Source: an uncultured Elusimicrobiales bacterium (GTDB lineage Bacteria; Elusimicrobiota; Elusimicrobia; Elusimicrobiales; Elusimicrobiaceae). Taken from it: 64,000 nucleotides of DNA. The notes under the pieces are model-generated. The model worked only from the letters and a program-made list of their open reading frames with translations. It ran no database searches and was not told where the DNA came from. The position numbers and the translations under genes are program-made. The stretch's first letter is position 1, and every line of letters begins with the position of its first letter. Below are positions 8,157-16,533 of the stretch, one piece after another. The stretch is taken from positions 1-64,000 of the forward strand of contig CAKUKI010000005.1 in the NCBI GenBank assembly GCA_934662565.1. The letters are read 5' to 3'.

Positions 8157-9251
8157 TCAGGCCGGATTAAAGTCCGGCTGGCACTGGGGCTCTTTCGGCT
8201 GGGCCTCGCACACCGTGCGGGATTTTTCCACCGGATACACCGTAAAATTAGGATTTTTACACGGGCCGGACAGGCACTCCACTTTCAGCAAGTGGCCTTG
8301 TTCGTCGTATGTTTCGCGGGTTTGAATTTCGCGCGACGCGCTGTACGTCAGGCGTTCTTTCGGTTGGGCATTGGGGTAAAAAGTAATACTTTGCGTAAGC
8401 CGAGAGGCTTCAAAATGCTGGCGGGAAACCGGAAAGCCGTTTTCCGCAAACACCACAGATTTGCTGACCAGTCCATCGGGGCCGTTTTCTTCCCAACGCA
8501 CCACACGGCGCGAAGCGTCGTAAATAACGGTAGCGGTTTCTTTGCCTGTTTTTACATCATAAATATAGCGGGTGGTTTGACGGGTTGATTCGTTAAACCA
8601 ATAGGCCGTTTGCAAATTGCCGCTGGCACGGTCATACACTTTGTGCATGGTTTCGCGGCCCCAAAAATCAAAAGAAACAAATTCCAATTCCATACGGTTG
8701 GAGGTTTTATAGGTGTTTTCTTCCCATATTTTACCATTGGGGAAGTACAGCCGCTCCGTAGAGGAGCCGTCCGCATTCAGCGTAAGCATACAGCGTTTAG
8801 TATCCGCGCGGGAGCAATCTTCCCGCCGCAGTAAGCGGCGGTTCGGGTCCACAAACCGCTCCAACGTGTGGGCGGAACCGGCCAAGGGCACGTCGTCCCA
8901 TTTTTTAGTTTCAGCGTTGTATTTGCTCCACGCCAACAGTTTGCCGCCTGATGTATAAGTTAAAGAGGCTTGCGGCGCAGAGGAAACGGGGTCCAATTCC
9001 AGTTCCGTCGTCACGCCATTTCCCGCATAAAAGAAAATGTTGGTTAGTTTTTGGTCCTCGCCCGTAAACCGCCACTCCATCCGGCGGGCACTTTCCGAAT
9101 TTTGGTAAAATTCCGCACGGCTGCCGTCGTTGTAATATTCCACATGGCAGCGGGCAACGGTTCCTTTTCCGCACGCGCCCGAAGGAGGTGCCCCAACCGC
9201 TTGTGAGGCCTGCATAAAAAGCACCGGTAGCCACAGTAAAATTTTATACAT
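8157..9251 (-). CDS. Secreted YwqK-like repeat protein
   Basis: 364 residues from the ATG at 9251; AGAGG lies 7 bases upstream, while the earlier ATG at 9266 has no RBS. A signal peptide (MYKILLWLPVLFMQASQAVGA) leads into repeated units such as YFPNGKIWEENTYK, FAENGFPVSRQHF and FYPNAQPKERLTYSA, which resemble the PF07661-type units of the neighbouring cytoplasmic protein at 7355. Two Cys pairs could form disulfides. It converges with that gene, so the pair may be cytoplasmic and exported relatives. The function is unknown. Confidence 0.65.
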   Translation of the reverse strand: MYKILLWLPVLFMQASQAVGAPPSGACGKGTVARCHVEYYNDGSRAEFYQNSESARRMEWRFTGEDQKLTNIFFYAGNGVTTELELDPVSSAPQASLTYTSGGKLLAWSKYNAETKKWDDVPLAGSAHTLERFVDPNRRLLRREDCSRADTKRCMLTLNADGSSTERLYFPNGKIWEENTYKTSNRMELEFVSFDFWGRETMHKVYDRASGNLQTAYWFNESTRQTTRYIYDVKTGKETATVIYDASRRVVRWEENGPDGLVSKSVVFAENGFPVSRQHFEASRLTQSITFYPNAQPKERLTYSASREIQTRETYDEQGHLLKVECLSGPCKNPNFTVYPVEKSRTVCEAQPKEPQCQPDFNPA

Positions 9252-9362
9252 AAAAGAACCTCTCATAAACCCTGTTTTTGCGGGTTTTTCCCTCTAGTAA
9301 GAAACATTCCTAATACAATATATCAAAACCATACGGAAATGACAACACATTCCCCCTTTTTT

Positions 9363-9371
9363 TGCTAGAAT
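9363..9371 (+). promoter_or_regulatory. Extended -10 promoter of ackA
   Basis: TGCTAGAAT, an extended -10 of the TGnTANAAT type; no strong -35. It sits about 65 bases before the ackA ATG. Confidence 0.45.
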
Positions 9372-9437
9372 ATAGAAGAAGTAAAATCAATACTCGCGCG
9401 CTTTCAAGGCGCAAAAAAATTCAAGGACATACAAAAA

Positions 9438-10802
9438 ATGATTATTCTTTTCTTAAACTGCGGCAGTTCCTCCGTTAAGTACAGCGTGTACGATTGGGAC
9501 AAAAAAGTAAGCCTCTGCGCCGGCGCGGTGGAACGCATTGGCATTGAAGGTTCTTTTATCTCGCAGGACCGGACCGGATTTCCTAAATTTGAACTCCAAA
9601 AAAATTGCAAAGACCACAAAGACGCTATCAATTTAGTTATTGAAACCTTGACCGACAAAGAACACGGCGTTATTGAAAACGTAAGCGTTATTTCCGCCGT
9701 GGGGCACCGCATTGTACATGGCGGTAAATTTTCCAAATCCGTCATTGTGGACGACAGCGTAGTGGCCGAATTAAAAAACATTGCCGACTTGGCCCCCTTG
9801 CACAATCCGGCCCATATTATGGGTATTGAAGCCGCCCGCGCGCTAATGCCTAACGTGACCCACGTTTGCGTGATGGATACCGCTTTCCACCAAACCATGC
9901 CGGCATCTTCTTATATGTATGCCCTGCCGCGCAAATGGTATACGGACTATCAAATCCGCCGCTATGGCTTTCACGGCTCGTCCGTTTTATACACGTCCCG
10001 CCGTGCCGCCGTGCTTTTGGGCAAAAATGTAGACGAAGTAAACACCATTGTTTGCCACATTGGCGCGGGTGCCAGCGTGACCGCCGTTAAAAACGGCAAA
10101 TGCTTGGATACTAGCATGGGGCTCACCCCGTTAGAGGGTTTAGTAATGGGCACCCGCTCCGGCGATATGGACCCGTCCATTTGCTTCCACATGATGAAAA
10201 AGCTGAATATGGCTCCGGAAGAAATGTACACCATTTTGAACAAAAAAAGCGGTATGTATGCCCTCACCGGTGACCGCTTTGCCGACCAGCGCGACGTGCG
10301 CAAAGGCGCCGCGGAAGGCGACGAGCTTTGCAAACTGGCGTTAGAGGTGGAAACCTACCGCGTTAAAAAATACATTGGGGCGTATATGGCGGCATTGGGC
10401 CGTTTGGACGCTATTGTATTTACGGCGGGCGTGGGTGAACGCGCCACCAACATACGCGAAATGATTTTGCAGGGTCTTGAAAACTTTGGCATTGTGCTGG
10501 ACGAAGAACGCAACAACTGCGCCGACACCAACAAGGCCGAATGCCGCATTTCGGCGGATAACTCCAAGGTAAAGATTTTTGTAATCCCCACGGACGAGGA
10601 AATTGTAGGCGTGCAGGATATTGTAGCCTTAAAAGCCGGCACTTACGAAGATTACACCAAGTTCCGTTATATCTTTCAAGAGAAAGATTACCGCAACAAA
10701 CTGCGCGACGCCGCTTTTATTGAGGAAGTAAAGAAAAGACCGTTCCTGTTAAAAGCCGCCGTAAACTTGCCGGAAGAGTTAAAAAACACCGCCGCGCGTT
10801 AA
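9438..10802 (+). CDS. ackA: Acetate kinase
   Basis: A 454-residue cytoplasmic enzyme converting acetyl phosphate and ADP to acetate and ATP, the ATP-yielding step of mixed-acid fermentation. Family marks: NCGSSSVKY (7-15), GHRIVHGG, MDTAFHQTMP, YGFHGSS, CHIGAGAS and GLVMGTRSGD (sugar-kinase/ASKHA fold). The core ends at DEE..VQDIV near residue 400. About 50 more residues (from LKAGTYEDY to the end) are Lys/Glu-rich and absent from most AckA proteins of about 400 residues. RBS AAGGAC. No pta gene is adjacent. Confidence 0.95.
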   Translation: MIILFLNCGSSSVKYSVYDWDKKVSLCAGAVERIGIEGSFISQDRTGFPKFELQKNCKDHKDAINLVIETLTDKEHGVIENVSVISAVGHRIVHGGKFSKSVIVDDSVVAELKNIADLAPLHNPAHIMGIEAARALMPNVTHVCVMDTAFHQTMPASSYMYALPRKWYTDYQIRRYGFHGSSVLYTSRRAAVLLGKNVDEVNTIVCHIGAGASVTAVKNGKCLDTSMGLTPLEGLVMGTRSGDMDPSICFHMMKKLNMAPEEMYTILNKKSGMYALTGDRFADQRDVRKGAAEGDELCKLALEVETYRVKKYIGAYMAALGRLDAIVFTAGVGERATNIREMILQGLENFGIVLDEERNNCADTNKAECRISADNSKVKIFVIPTDEEIVGVQDIVALKAGTYEDYTKFRYIFQEKDYRNKLRDAAFIEEVKKRPFLLKAAVNLPEELKNTAAR

Positions 10803-10807
10803 TTTAC

Positions 10808-10844
10808 CAGCTCCCGCTTGCCTGTGGCAACGGGAGCTTTTTTA
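10808..10844 (+). terminator. Terminator of ackA
   Basis: AGCTCCCG ... CGGGAGCT with a 14-nt loop, then TTTTTTA. Confidence 0.85.
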
Positions 10845-10920
10845 TAAAGTTGTAATTCCGCCCGCAAGCGTTTTGGGTGTGGGCGCAAGTAATAAGAGTA
10901 CCCAACGGAGTAATAAAAAT

Positions 10921-11538
10921 ATGTTCATGCCCAAAGAAGTAAAGTTCTTTGATTTGTTTGATAAACAGGCCGAAAACCTTGTAAAAGCGGCTGAATTTTA
11001 TAAAAAACTGACGGACGAAGCCGCCTTTACGCCCGAAAATGTGCGCGCCATGCACGAACTGGAACACTACGGCGACGAACTGACCCACAACATCATCAAC
11101 ACCCTAAACGAAACGTTCATCACCCCGTTTGATAGGGAAGATATTTTGGCCTTGGCAAACCGTTTAGACGATATTATAGACGGCATTTATTTAATTACCA
11201 ACCGCTTTCAACTGTATAAAATTGAAAAACCCTCCGAATATAGCCAAAAACTGGCCGCCACTATTGCCCAAAGCACCAAAGCCATGCAAAAGGCACTGGC
11301 CAGCTTGCGCAGTAATAAAAATATGAAGGAAACCCTGTTCCAATGCGTGGAAATTAACCGCTTGGAAAACGAGGGCGACGTATTGCGCGACGAGGCGATT
11401 TCCTGGTTATTTGAAAACGAAAAAGACCCCATTATGGTCATCAAACAAAAAGAATTGTTTGAAGAAGCCGAAACCGTCACCGATTTTTGCGAATATGTGG
11501 CAAACTTGGTGGAATCCATTTTGGTAAAAAATAACTAG
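10921..11538 (+). CDS. DUF47/PhoU-like phosphate transport regulator
   Basis: 205 residues from the ATG at 10921 (GGAG ten bases upstream); an in-frame start at 10873 would add an unlikely leader. It is an all-helical DUF47 (PF01865) protein: FFDLFDKQAENLVKAAEF, HELEHYGDELTH and TPFDREDILALANRLDDI match the PhoU-like metal-binding E/DxxxD repeats. Such genes sit next to PiT transporters and are thought to tune their activity. Nine bases separate it from the PiT gene, which supports a shared role in phosphate uptake. Confidence 0.92.
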   Translation: MFMPKEVKFFDLFDKQAENLVKAAEFYKKLTDEAAFTPENVRAMHELEHYGDELTHNIINTLNETFITPFDREDILALANRLDDIIDGIYLITNRFQLYKIEKPSEYSQKLAATIAQSTKAMQKALASLRSNKNMKETLFQCVEINRLENEGDVLRDEAISWLFENEKDPIMVIKQKELFEEAETVTDFCEYVANLVESILVKNN

Positions 11539-11547
11539 AGGCCCGTT

Positions 11548-12597
11548 ATGGCTTGGATATTATTTTTAATCATTCTGGCGTTATTTTTTGACTATCTAAA
11601 CGGCTTCCACGATGCGGCAAACTCCGTTGCTACCGTCGTTTCCACACGGGTATTATCCCCCAAAGTGGCGGTGGCATGGGCGGCGTTTTTTAACTTTGTG
11701 GCATTTTTGATTTTTCACACCGGAGTTGCCAAAACCATTGGCAGCGGCATTGTGGATATCCACTTGGTAGATGCCAACTTGGTTTTTGCCGCGCTGTTGG
11801 GGGCCTGCGGGTGGAACTTAATTACTTGGTGGTGGGGGTTGCCGTCCAGCTCCTCCCACGCACTGATTGGCGGTTTAATCGGGGCCGGCTTGGTCAAAGG
11901 CGGCTTTAGTGCGCTGATTATGGGTGGGATATTAAAAACCGTACTGTTTATCTTTTTATCCCCCCTGCTGGGGCTTTTGTTAAGCATGCTAATTGGCGTA
12001 CTGGTATTTAACTTGTGCCGCTCATTTAACCCGTACAAGGTGGACCATTTCTTCCGCAAAGGACAGTTAGTGTCTGCCGCGGCATATTCCTTGGGCCACG
12101 GCGGCAACGACGCCCAAAAAACCATGGGTATTATCAGTATGCTTTTGCTGGGCGGATTGACCGGCAGCGAAGTAGGCCCCATCCGTGATTTTCTGCTTAC
12201 CCACCACGAAATGGAACTTGCCGCGCAAGGCCAGTTTATTGTGCCGCTTTCCGTTGTGTTGTTGTGCCAAGGGGCTATTGCGATGGGCACGCTTTCCGGC
12301 GGGTGGAAAATTGTTAAAACCATGGGCCAAAAAATCACGCGCCTGCGCCCTGTGGACGGGTTCTGCGCGGAGTCGGCGTCCTCTATTTCCCTGTTTATTG
12401 CCTCGGTATTAGGGGTGCCGGTTAGCACCACGCACACCATTACCGGTGCGATTGTGGGCATTGGCTCTCTGCGCCGCCTTTCTTGCGTGCGCTGGAGCGT
12501 GGCCAACCGCATTGTGTGGGCCTGGTTTATTACCATTCCGGCGGCGGGACTTATTTCGGCCGCGGGTTATATGCTAAAAGTGTTTTTATTTGATTAA
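11548..12597 (+). CDS. pit: PiT-family inorganic phosphate transporter
   Basis: A 349-residue polytopic inner-membrane transporter (PF01384). The two signature repeats are both present: GFHDAANSVATVVSTRVLSP near the N-terminus (about 19-38) and HGGNDAQKTMG near 184-194. SSSHALIGG and STTHTITGAIVGIG form the paired inner repeats. It should import phosphate with H+ or Na+ as the low-affinity system. It follows the DUF47 gene by nine bases. No sign of damage. Confidence 0.95.
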   Translation: MAWILFLIILALFFDYLNGFHDAANSVATVVSTRVLSPKVAVAWAAFFNFVAFLIFHTGVAKTIGSGIVDIHLVDANLVFAALLGACGWNLITWWWGLPSSSSHALIGGLIGAGLVKGGFSALIMGGILKTVLFIFLSPLLGLLLSMLIGVLVFNLCRSFNPYKVDHFFRKGQLVSAAAYSLGHGGNDAQKTMGIISMLLLGGLTGSEVGPIRDFLLTHHEMELAAQGQFIVPLSVVLLCQGAIAMGTLSGGWKIVKTMGQKITRLRPVDGFCAESASSISLFIASVLGVPVSTTHTITGAIVGIGSLRRLSCVRWSVANRIVWAWFITIPAAGLISAAGYMLKVFLFD

Positions 12598-12619
12598 CCA
12601 ACAACCTACCCCATAAAAG

Positions 12620-12661
12620 AGATACCCCATCACGCCGAAAACGCGCCATGGGGTATTTTTA
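12620..12661. terminator. Bidirectional terminator
   Basis: ATACCCCAT and ATGGGGTAT arms with a GC-rich spacer, T run on both strands. It ends the phosphate operon (+) and the pilin gene at 12690 (-). Confidence 0.75.
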
Positions 12662-12689
12662 TGCGTGCGAACGCCACTTTATAAAAGGA

Positions 12690-13217
12690 TTACAGGTTCA
12701 TAAAATACGCAAACAAGGCACCACTATTGTCAACAGAAGAGTGTTCATCCCTTCCAGACAAACTGCGGCAAATTTGGTTTTCAATTTCCTTGTTTTTATC
12801 CGCCCAACATATATAAAAATTGTCTTTGTGGTATTTTTCCAAGGTGACCAATAAAGGGCTGATATCACATTTAATAGAAATTTCAGCATTTCCGTGTGAT
12901 GTCATAATATAACAACGAGTGTTTCCTTTATGAATGGTCCCTACGTCGGTTTTCACAAATCCAGACGGAATCCCCACGCTTAACGAATCAAACGTAGTGG
13001 CATAGCGGTTATTAGCCATGTAAAAAGCCTGTTGGGCTTGGTCCACCCCGCGCATAAAGGCGTACATGGTGGAGGCGCGGCTTACGCCCACCGCCACGCG
13101 GTACTGCGGCAACGCCATCGCCGCCAGCACCCCAATAATTAACACCACAACCAATAATTCTATTAAAGTAAAACCTGTTTTGCCGCGCCAAAATTGCCCC
13201 AAAATTCTATTTTTCAC
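12690..13217 (-). CDS. Type IV pilin-like protein (orphan 2)
   Basis: 175 residues if started at the GTG at 13217, which has AAGGGG seven bases upstream. The longer open frame to 13283 reads through a palindromic DNA element and is rejected. The leader VKNRILGQFWRGKTG precedes FTLIELLVVVLIIG, so cleavage should fall after Gly. The C-terminal part carries four Cys and the patterns YHKDNFYICWADKN and CRSLSGRD. The CRSLSG end is also seen in orphan pilin 5 (CRTLSGR), which suggests a shared subfamily. It stands alone with its own upstream regulatory palindrome. Confidence 0.88.
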   Translation of the reverse strand: MKNRILGQFWRGKTGFTLIELLVVVLIIGVLAAMALPQYRVAVGVSRASTMYAFMRGVDQAQQAFYMANNRYATTFDSLSVGIPSGFVKTDVGTIHKGNTRCYIMTSHGNAEISIKCDISPLLVTLEKYHKDNFYICWADKNKEIENQICRSLSGRDEHSSVDNSGALFAYFMNL

Positions 13218-13231
13218 TCCCTTACCCCTTT

Positions 13232-13330
13232 TTGATAAATTTTGTTTATAAACAAAATTTATCAAAAAAAAAAAACAAAACAACCCCTTTCTAAAAACGG
13301 CAGGCTGTTTTGTTTATTTTTTAAGTGTTT
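13232..13330 (-). promoter_or_regulatory. Palindrome plus T-tract upstream of pilin 2
   Basis: A perfect 34-bp palindrome (13232-13265, arms TTGATAAATTTTG... and ...CAAAATTTATCAA), followed toward 13330 by an A12 run and a segment nearly identical to one at 22434-22520 in front of another pilin gene. On the minus strand a TTGTTT box, about 16 bp and TAAATT could be a promoter overlapping the palindrome. It looks like an operator or promoter cassette shared by the two pilin genes. Confidence 0.6.
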
Positions 13331-13342
13331 TTTACTTTTTTA

Positions 13343-14338
13343 TTATTTCAAAAAAATATCTTGCGGATACGTTTTTAAGGCCCCTTTATTATCCTTGTAA
13401 AAGTGGATTAACTTTTGCCAATCTTCCTGCAATGCCAAATCAGACGCCCAATGCTTATTTAGATATTCCATTTCATTCAGCATTAAACGGCGGATTTCCG
13501 CCAAAGTGCGGATGTTGTTATTGGCGGCTATTTCCGCCGCGCGCAAGGCACAGTCGTTCAGGCGCGCTTTTATTACGCCGTAGCCCTCCACCTTTTTCAT
13601 ACGCGGGCCGAGAAAGCGCAAACCGGCGTGGACATCTTTTTCCAAAATAGCCATATTTAATTCCACCGGTTTTATAGAGCCGTCAAACACACCTTGCATT
13701 AAAATTTTAAGAATAGTCACCCGCGCCGTGGAATTAAATTTAGGCAACACTTTGTCCGTTAAGCGCTGGGCCACCGCTTCCGCCAGCATGGCCCTGTATT
13801 CCGGCATTTCTTCCATTTGCCGTACCGTAAGCGGAGTGGTCAACAAATAAGCATGCTGGGAGCGGAACATTTCTTCCGCCTGTGCTTGTGCCGTTTTAAG
13901 TTCCGTACGCATTAGTTTTAAGATTTTAGGGTCCGTTTTGCACAAGGCTTTTTGCACCTTGCTCACAAACACCATCAGCCATGCATTAAGCCCCAATATA
14001 TTTTGGGTTTCCCAGCGGTCCATAATCCGGCTGGAACTGCTCCACGCCTTAGCAAGTAAGGCGTCGTTTACTTCCCCGTCACGCAAAATATAAGAAATAG
14101 GATAATTCCGCTCCGCCGCTACCGCCAGCGCGCGTTTGATAATCATTTTTTCCTTGCCGCGGCGGGCCAGCGCTTCTATGCGGGCATTGGAAAGCGGCTC
14201 CAAGCGTGCAGCCCTGCGCCCGCTTTTTTGTATGGAAACTTTAGTCAATCGTTTGAGTACCGGTGTCACGCGGCCTTGCGCCCACACCGCCGAAGATGAA
14301 ATAGCCAGTATTAAACCCACAACCAATATTTTTTTCAT
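13343..14338 (-). CDS. Secreted protein of unknown function
   Basis: 331 residues with a clear signal peptide (MKKILVVGLILAISSSAVWA, cut before QG); GAGG lies 7 bases before the ATG. The mature part is strongly helical and basic, without Cys pairs except single residues at C133 and C262 (approximate). The stretch WETQNILGLNAWLMVFVSKVQKALC and the repeated AxxEIAxNxxIRTLAEIRRL recall helical periplasmic proteins, but I recognise no family. It is a single gene followed by the pilin promoter region. No function is proposed. Confidence 0.7.
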   Translation of the reverse strand: MKKILVVGLILAISSSAVWAQGRVTPVLKRLTKVSIQKSGRRAARLEPLSNARIEALARRGKEKMIIKRALAVAAERNYPISYILRDGEVNDALLAKAWSSSSRIMDRWETQNILGLNAWLMVFVSKVQKALCKTDPKILKLMRTELKTAQAQAEEMFRSQHAYLLTTPLTVRQMEEMPEYRAMLAEAVAQRLTDKVLPKFNSTARVTILKILMQGVFDGSIKPVELNMAILEKDVHAGLRFLGPRMKKVEGYGVIKARLNDCALRAAEIAANNNIRTLAEIRRLMLNEMEYLNKHWASDLALQEDWQKLIHFYKDNKGALKTYPQDIFLK

Positions 14339-14433
14339 GATTTACCTCGCCCACACTCCTATTTTATTTTGGCAAAAATAATGCCCTAACAAAAGGGCCT
14401 TTAGGCCTATGCCGTACTTACCCGTTAGACCCA

Positions 14434-14468
14434 GAAAAAAAGAGTGCCCCATTTTGGGGCACCTTTTT
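14434..14468 (-). terminator. Terminator of the nad operon
   Basis: On the minus strand GTGCCCC, short loop, GGGGCAC, then a T run (complement of the A run at 14435-14441), just past the aminotransferase stop. Confidence 0.85.
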
Positions 14469-15672
14469 ATAAACAATCTTTAATAGTTTGGGCCAAACGT
14501 TTCAACCCTTCTACAATTTGTTCTTTAGTAGAATAAGAGAAGTTTAAGCGCATATCGTTAAACACATTGGCGTCCGGATAAAAATCCACCCCTGCCACAT
14601 AAGCTACTTTGTTTTCAATGGCTTTGGGCAACAGGTCCGTCGCGTTGATGTGTTTAGGCAGCGTAAGCCACAGGAAAAGCCCCCCCTCGGGGCGGGTCCA
14701 GCTGACTTCTTTGGGCATATATTCTGCCAGCGTTTTAAGCATTAAGTCACGCTTTTCCCGATAGGAAGCAATAATTTTTTTGATGTGTTCCATGAGGAGC
14801 CCTCTGCGCAAATACTCGTAAGTGGCCAGCTGTAAAATGGGTGAGGTACACAAATCCATAGCCTGCTTCAAAATAACATATTTGCGGATAACTTCTTCCG
14901 GCCCGACAATAAAGCCCAAGCGGAACCCCGGCACGAACACTTTGGAAAAAGTAAACATAGTAATTACGTTGCCTTGGCCGTTATCCAACGCATAAAAAGT
15001 ACGCGGGGAATCTCCCTCAAAACGCACTTGGCGGTACGGGGAATCTTCCAAAATAAAAGTATTATATTTTTTGGCAATTTCCAAAATTTTTATGCGGCGT
15101 TCTTCCGGAATGGTGGTTCCCGTCGGGTTTTGAAAATCCGGCACTAAATAGATAAATTTGCACGTTTTACCCGCGGCTTTCAACTGGGCCAGTTTGGCTT
15201 CCAAATCTTCGGCCAAAATGCCGTAATCATCACTGGCGGCGCCAATAATATGCGCCCCCGCTACATGAAACGCTTGCAACGCCCCCAAATAAGTGGGGCA
15301 TGCGGTAATAATGGGGTCATTGGGATTAACAAACAGGCGGGCCGTCATATCCAAAGCCTGCTGAGAGGCAGACACCATCACTAATTGGTCCGGCGTGGCG
15401 GTAATGCCTTCGGTTTCTTGAAGCAGTTTTACCAATTCCTGGCGCAAAGCTAAAAAGCCTTCCGTTGTGCCATATTGTAAGGCCGCCTTGGGAGATTTTT
15501 CCAACACATCCTGCATAATATCCGCCACGTCCTTGGTGGGGAATAATTCAGGGTCCGGCAATCCGCCGGCAAAAGAAATGATATCCGGTCTGGCTATTAC
15601 TTTCAAAAGTTCTCTAATGGCGGACGCTTTGGAGCGGTGCACCACTTGGGAAAACAACTCGTTGTAATTCAT
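14467..15672 (-). CDS. PLP-dependent class I/II aminotransferase
   Basis: A 401-residue fold-type I aminotransferase similar to 2-aminoadipate/aromatic/branched-chain enzymes (LysN/AAT-I group). The N-terminal ISFAGGLPDPELFP, the central YLVPDFQNPTG and the PLP-lysine segment TFSKVFVPGFRLG are diagnostic. It lies 27 bases behind nadC in the same direction. A role with NAD synthesis is possible (supplying or using aspartate), but the link may be only transcriptional. RBS GGGAG. Confidence 0.88.
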   Translation of the reverse strand: MNYNELFSQVVHRSKASAIRELLKVIARPDIISFAGGLPDPELFPTKDVADIMQDVLEKSPKAALQYGTTEGFLALRQELVKLLQETEGITATPDQLVMVSASQQALDMTARLFVNPNDPIITACPTYLGALQAFHVAGAHIIGAASDDYGILAEDLEAKLAQLKAAGKTCKFIYLVPDFQNPTGTTIPEERRIKILEIAKKYNTFILEDSPYRQVRFEGDSPRTFYALDNGQGNVITMFTFSKVFVPGFRLGFIVGPEEVIRKYVILKQAMDLCTSPILQLATYEYLRRGLLMEHIKKIIASYREKRDLMLKTLAEYMPKEVSWTRPEGGLFLWLTLPKHINATDLLPKAIENKVAYVAGVDFYPDANVFNDMRLNFSYSTKEQIVEGLKRLAQTIKDCL

Positions 15673-15699
15673 GCAAAAACTCCCATAATTATAAATCGC

Positions 15700-16533
15700 T
15701 TAACATATATATTGTACAATTTTTAGGCTTAAATCTTTTGCCGGAACGGAGTGCGTCAGCGCGCCGGAAGAAATAACATCCGGACGGACTTGGCAGTAGG
15801 CTTCCAAATTTTCCAGCGTAATACCGCCCGAAACCTCTATAATGGCACGGCCGTTGACCAGCTTTTTACACTGGGCCACTTGGTCCGGAGTCATATTATC
15901 AAACATAATAATATCCGCCCCCGCGTTTACGGCTTCCTGCACTTGTTCGGGCGTTTCCGCCTCTACCTCTACTTTAGGCGTGTGACCGATAGCCGCTTTA
16001 ATTTTGGCTACCGCTTTGGTAATGGAGCCCGCCGCCGCAATATGGTTGTCTTTAATCATCACGCTATCCGCCAGCGTCATACGGTGGTTGCGCGCCCCGC
16101 CGATACGCACGGCATATTTATCCAACCGGCGCATACCGGGTTGTGTTTTGCGGGTATCTACAATCATTACGCCGTATTTGGCGCCCACTTGCGCATACGC
16201 GCGGCTGGCCGAAGCAATGCCGGACATACGCTGCATAAAGTTAAGCGCCGTGCGCTCCGCTTTTAATATGGAAAGCACCGGGCCGCTAAGGGCTAATACT
16301 TCTTCGCCTTTTTGCACGTTATCCCCCTCTTGTTTAAGCGGGGTAAACATGACGGACGGGTCCACCAGTTCAAACACTTGGCGGGCCACCGGCAAACCGC
16401 AAAGCACTAAATCTTCTTTGGCGCGGATGACGGCCTTGGCCTGCGCGGCAGGCGGGAAAATCGTATCGGAGGTAATATCCCCGAGCCCCAGGTCTTCTTC
16501 CAGGGCCAGTAAAATAATTTTATCGCTAATCAT
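15700..16533 (-). CDS. nadC: Quinolinate phosphoribosyltransferase (decarboxylating)
   Basis: 277 residues. It makes nicotinate mononucleotide from quinolinate and PRPP. Motifs: LEEDLGLGDITSD (start of the N-terminal domain), ERTALNFMQRMSGIAS, DTRKTQPGMR, GGARNHRMTLADSVMIKDNHI and the C-terminal VEVSGGI-type strand (IIEVSGGITLENL). The start codon overlaps the nadA stop (ATGA), showing translational coupling. Length and active-site residues are normal. Confidence 0.96.
   Translation of the reverse strand: MISDKIILLALEEDLGLGDITSDTIFPPAAQAKAVIRAKEDLVLCGLPVARQVFELVDPSVMFTPLKQEGDNVQKGEEVLALSGPVLSILKAERTALNFMQRMSGIASASRAYAQVGAKYGVMIVDTRKTQPGMRRLDKYAVRIGGARNHRMTLADSVMIKDNHIAAAGSITKAVAKIKAAIGHTPKVEVEAETPEQVQEAVNAGADIIMFDNMTPDQVAQCKKLVNGRAIIEVSGGITLENLEAYCQVRPDVISSGALTHSVPAKDLSLKIVQYIC

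Noticed and set aside
8148..8588. Plus-strand open frame opposite the secreted YwqK-like gene
   Set aside because: Shadow of a real minus-strand gene that has signal peptide, RBS and repeats.
13218..13283. Longer N-terminus of pilin 2 (begins MFCFFFLINFVY)
   Set aside because: The same residues appear before pilin 3 because both frames read through the shared palindrome. The GTG at 13217 with AAGGGG is a better start.
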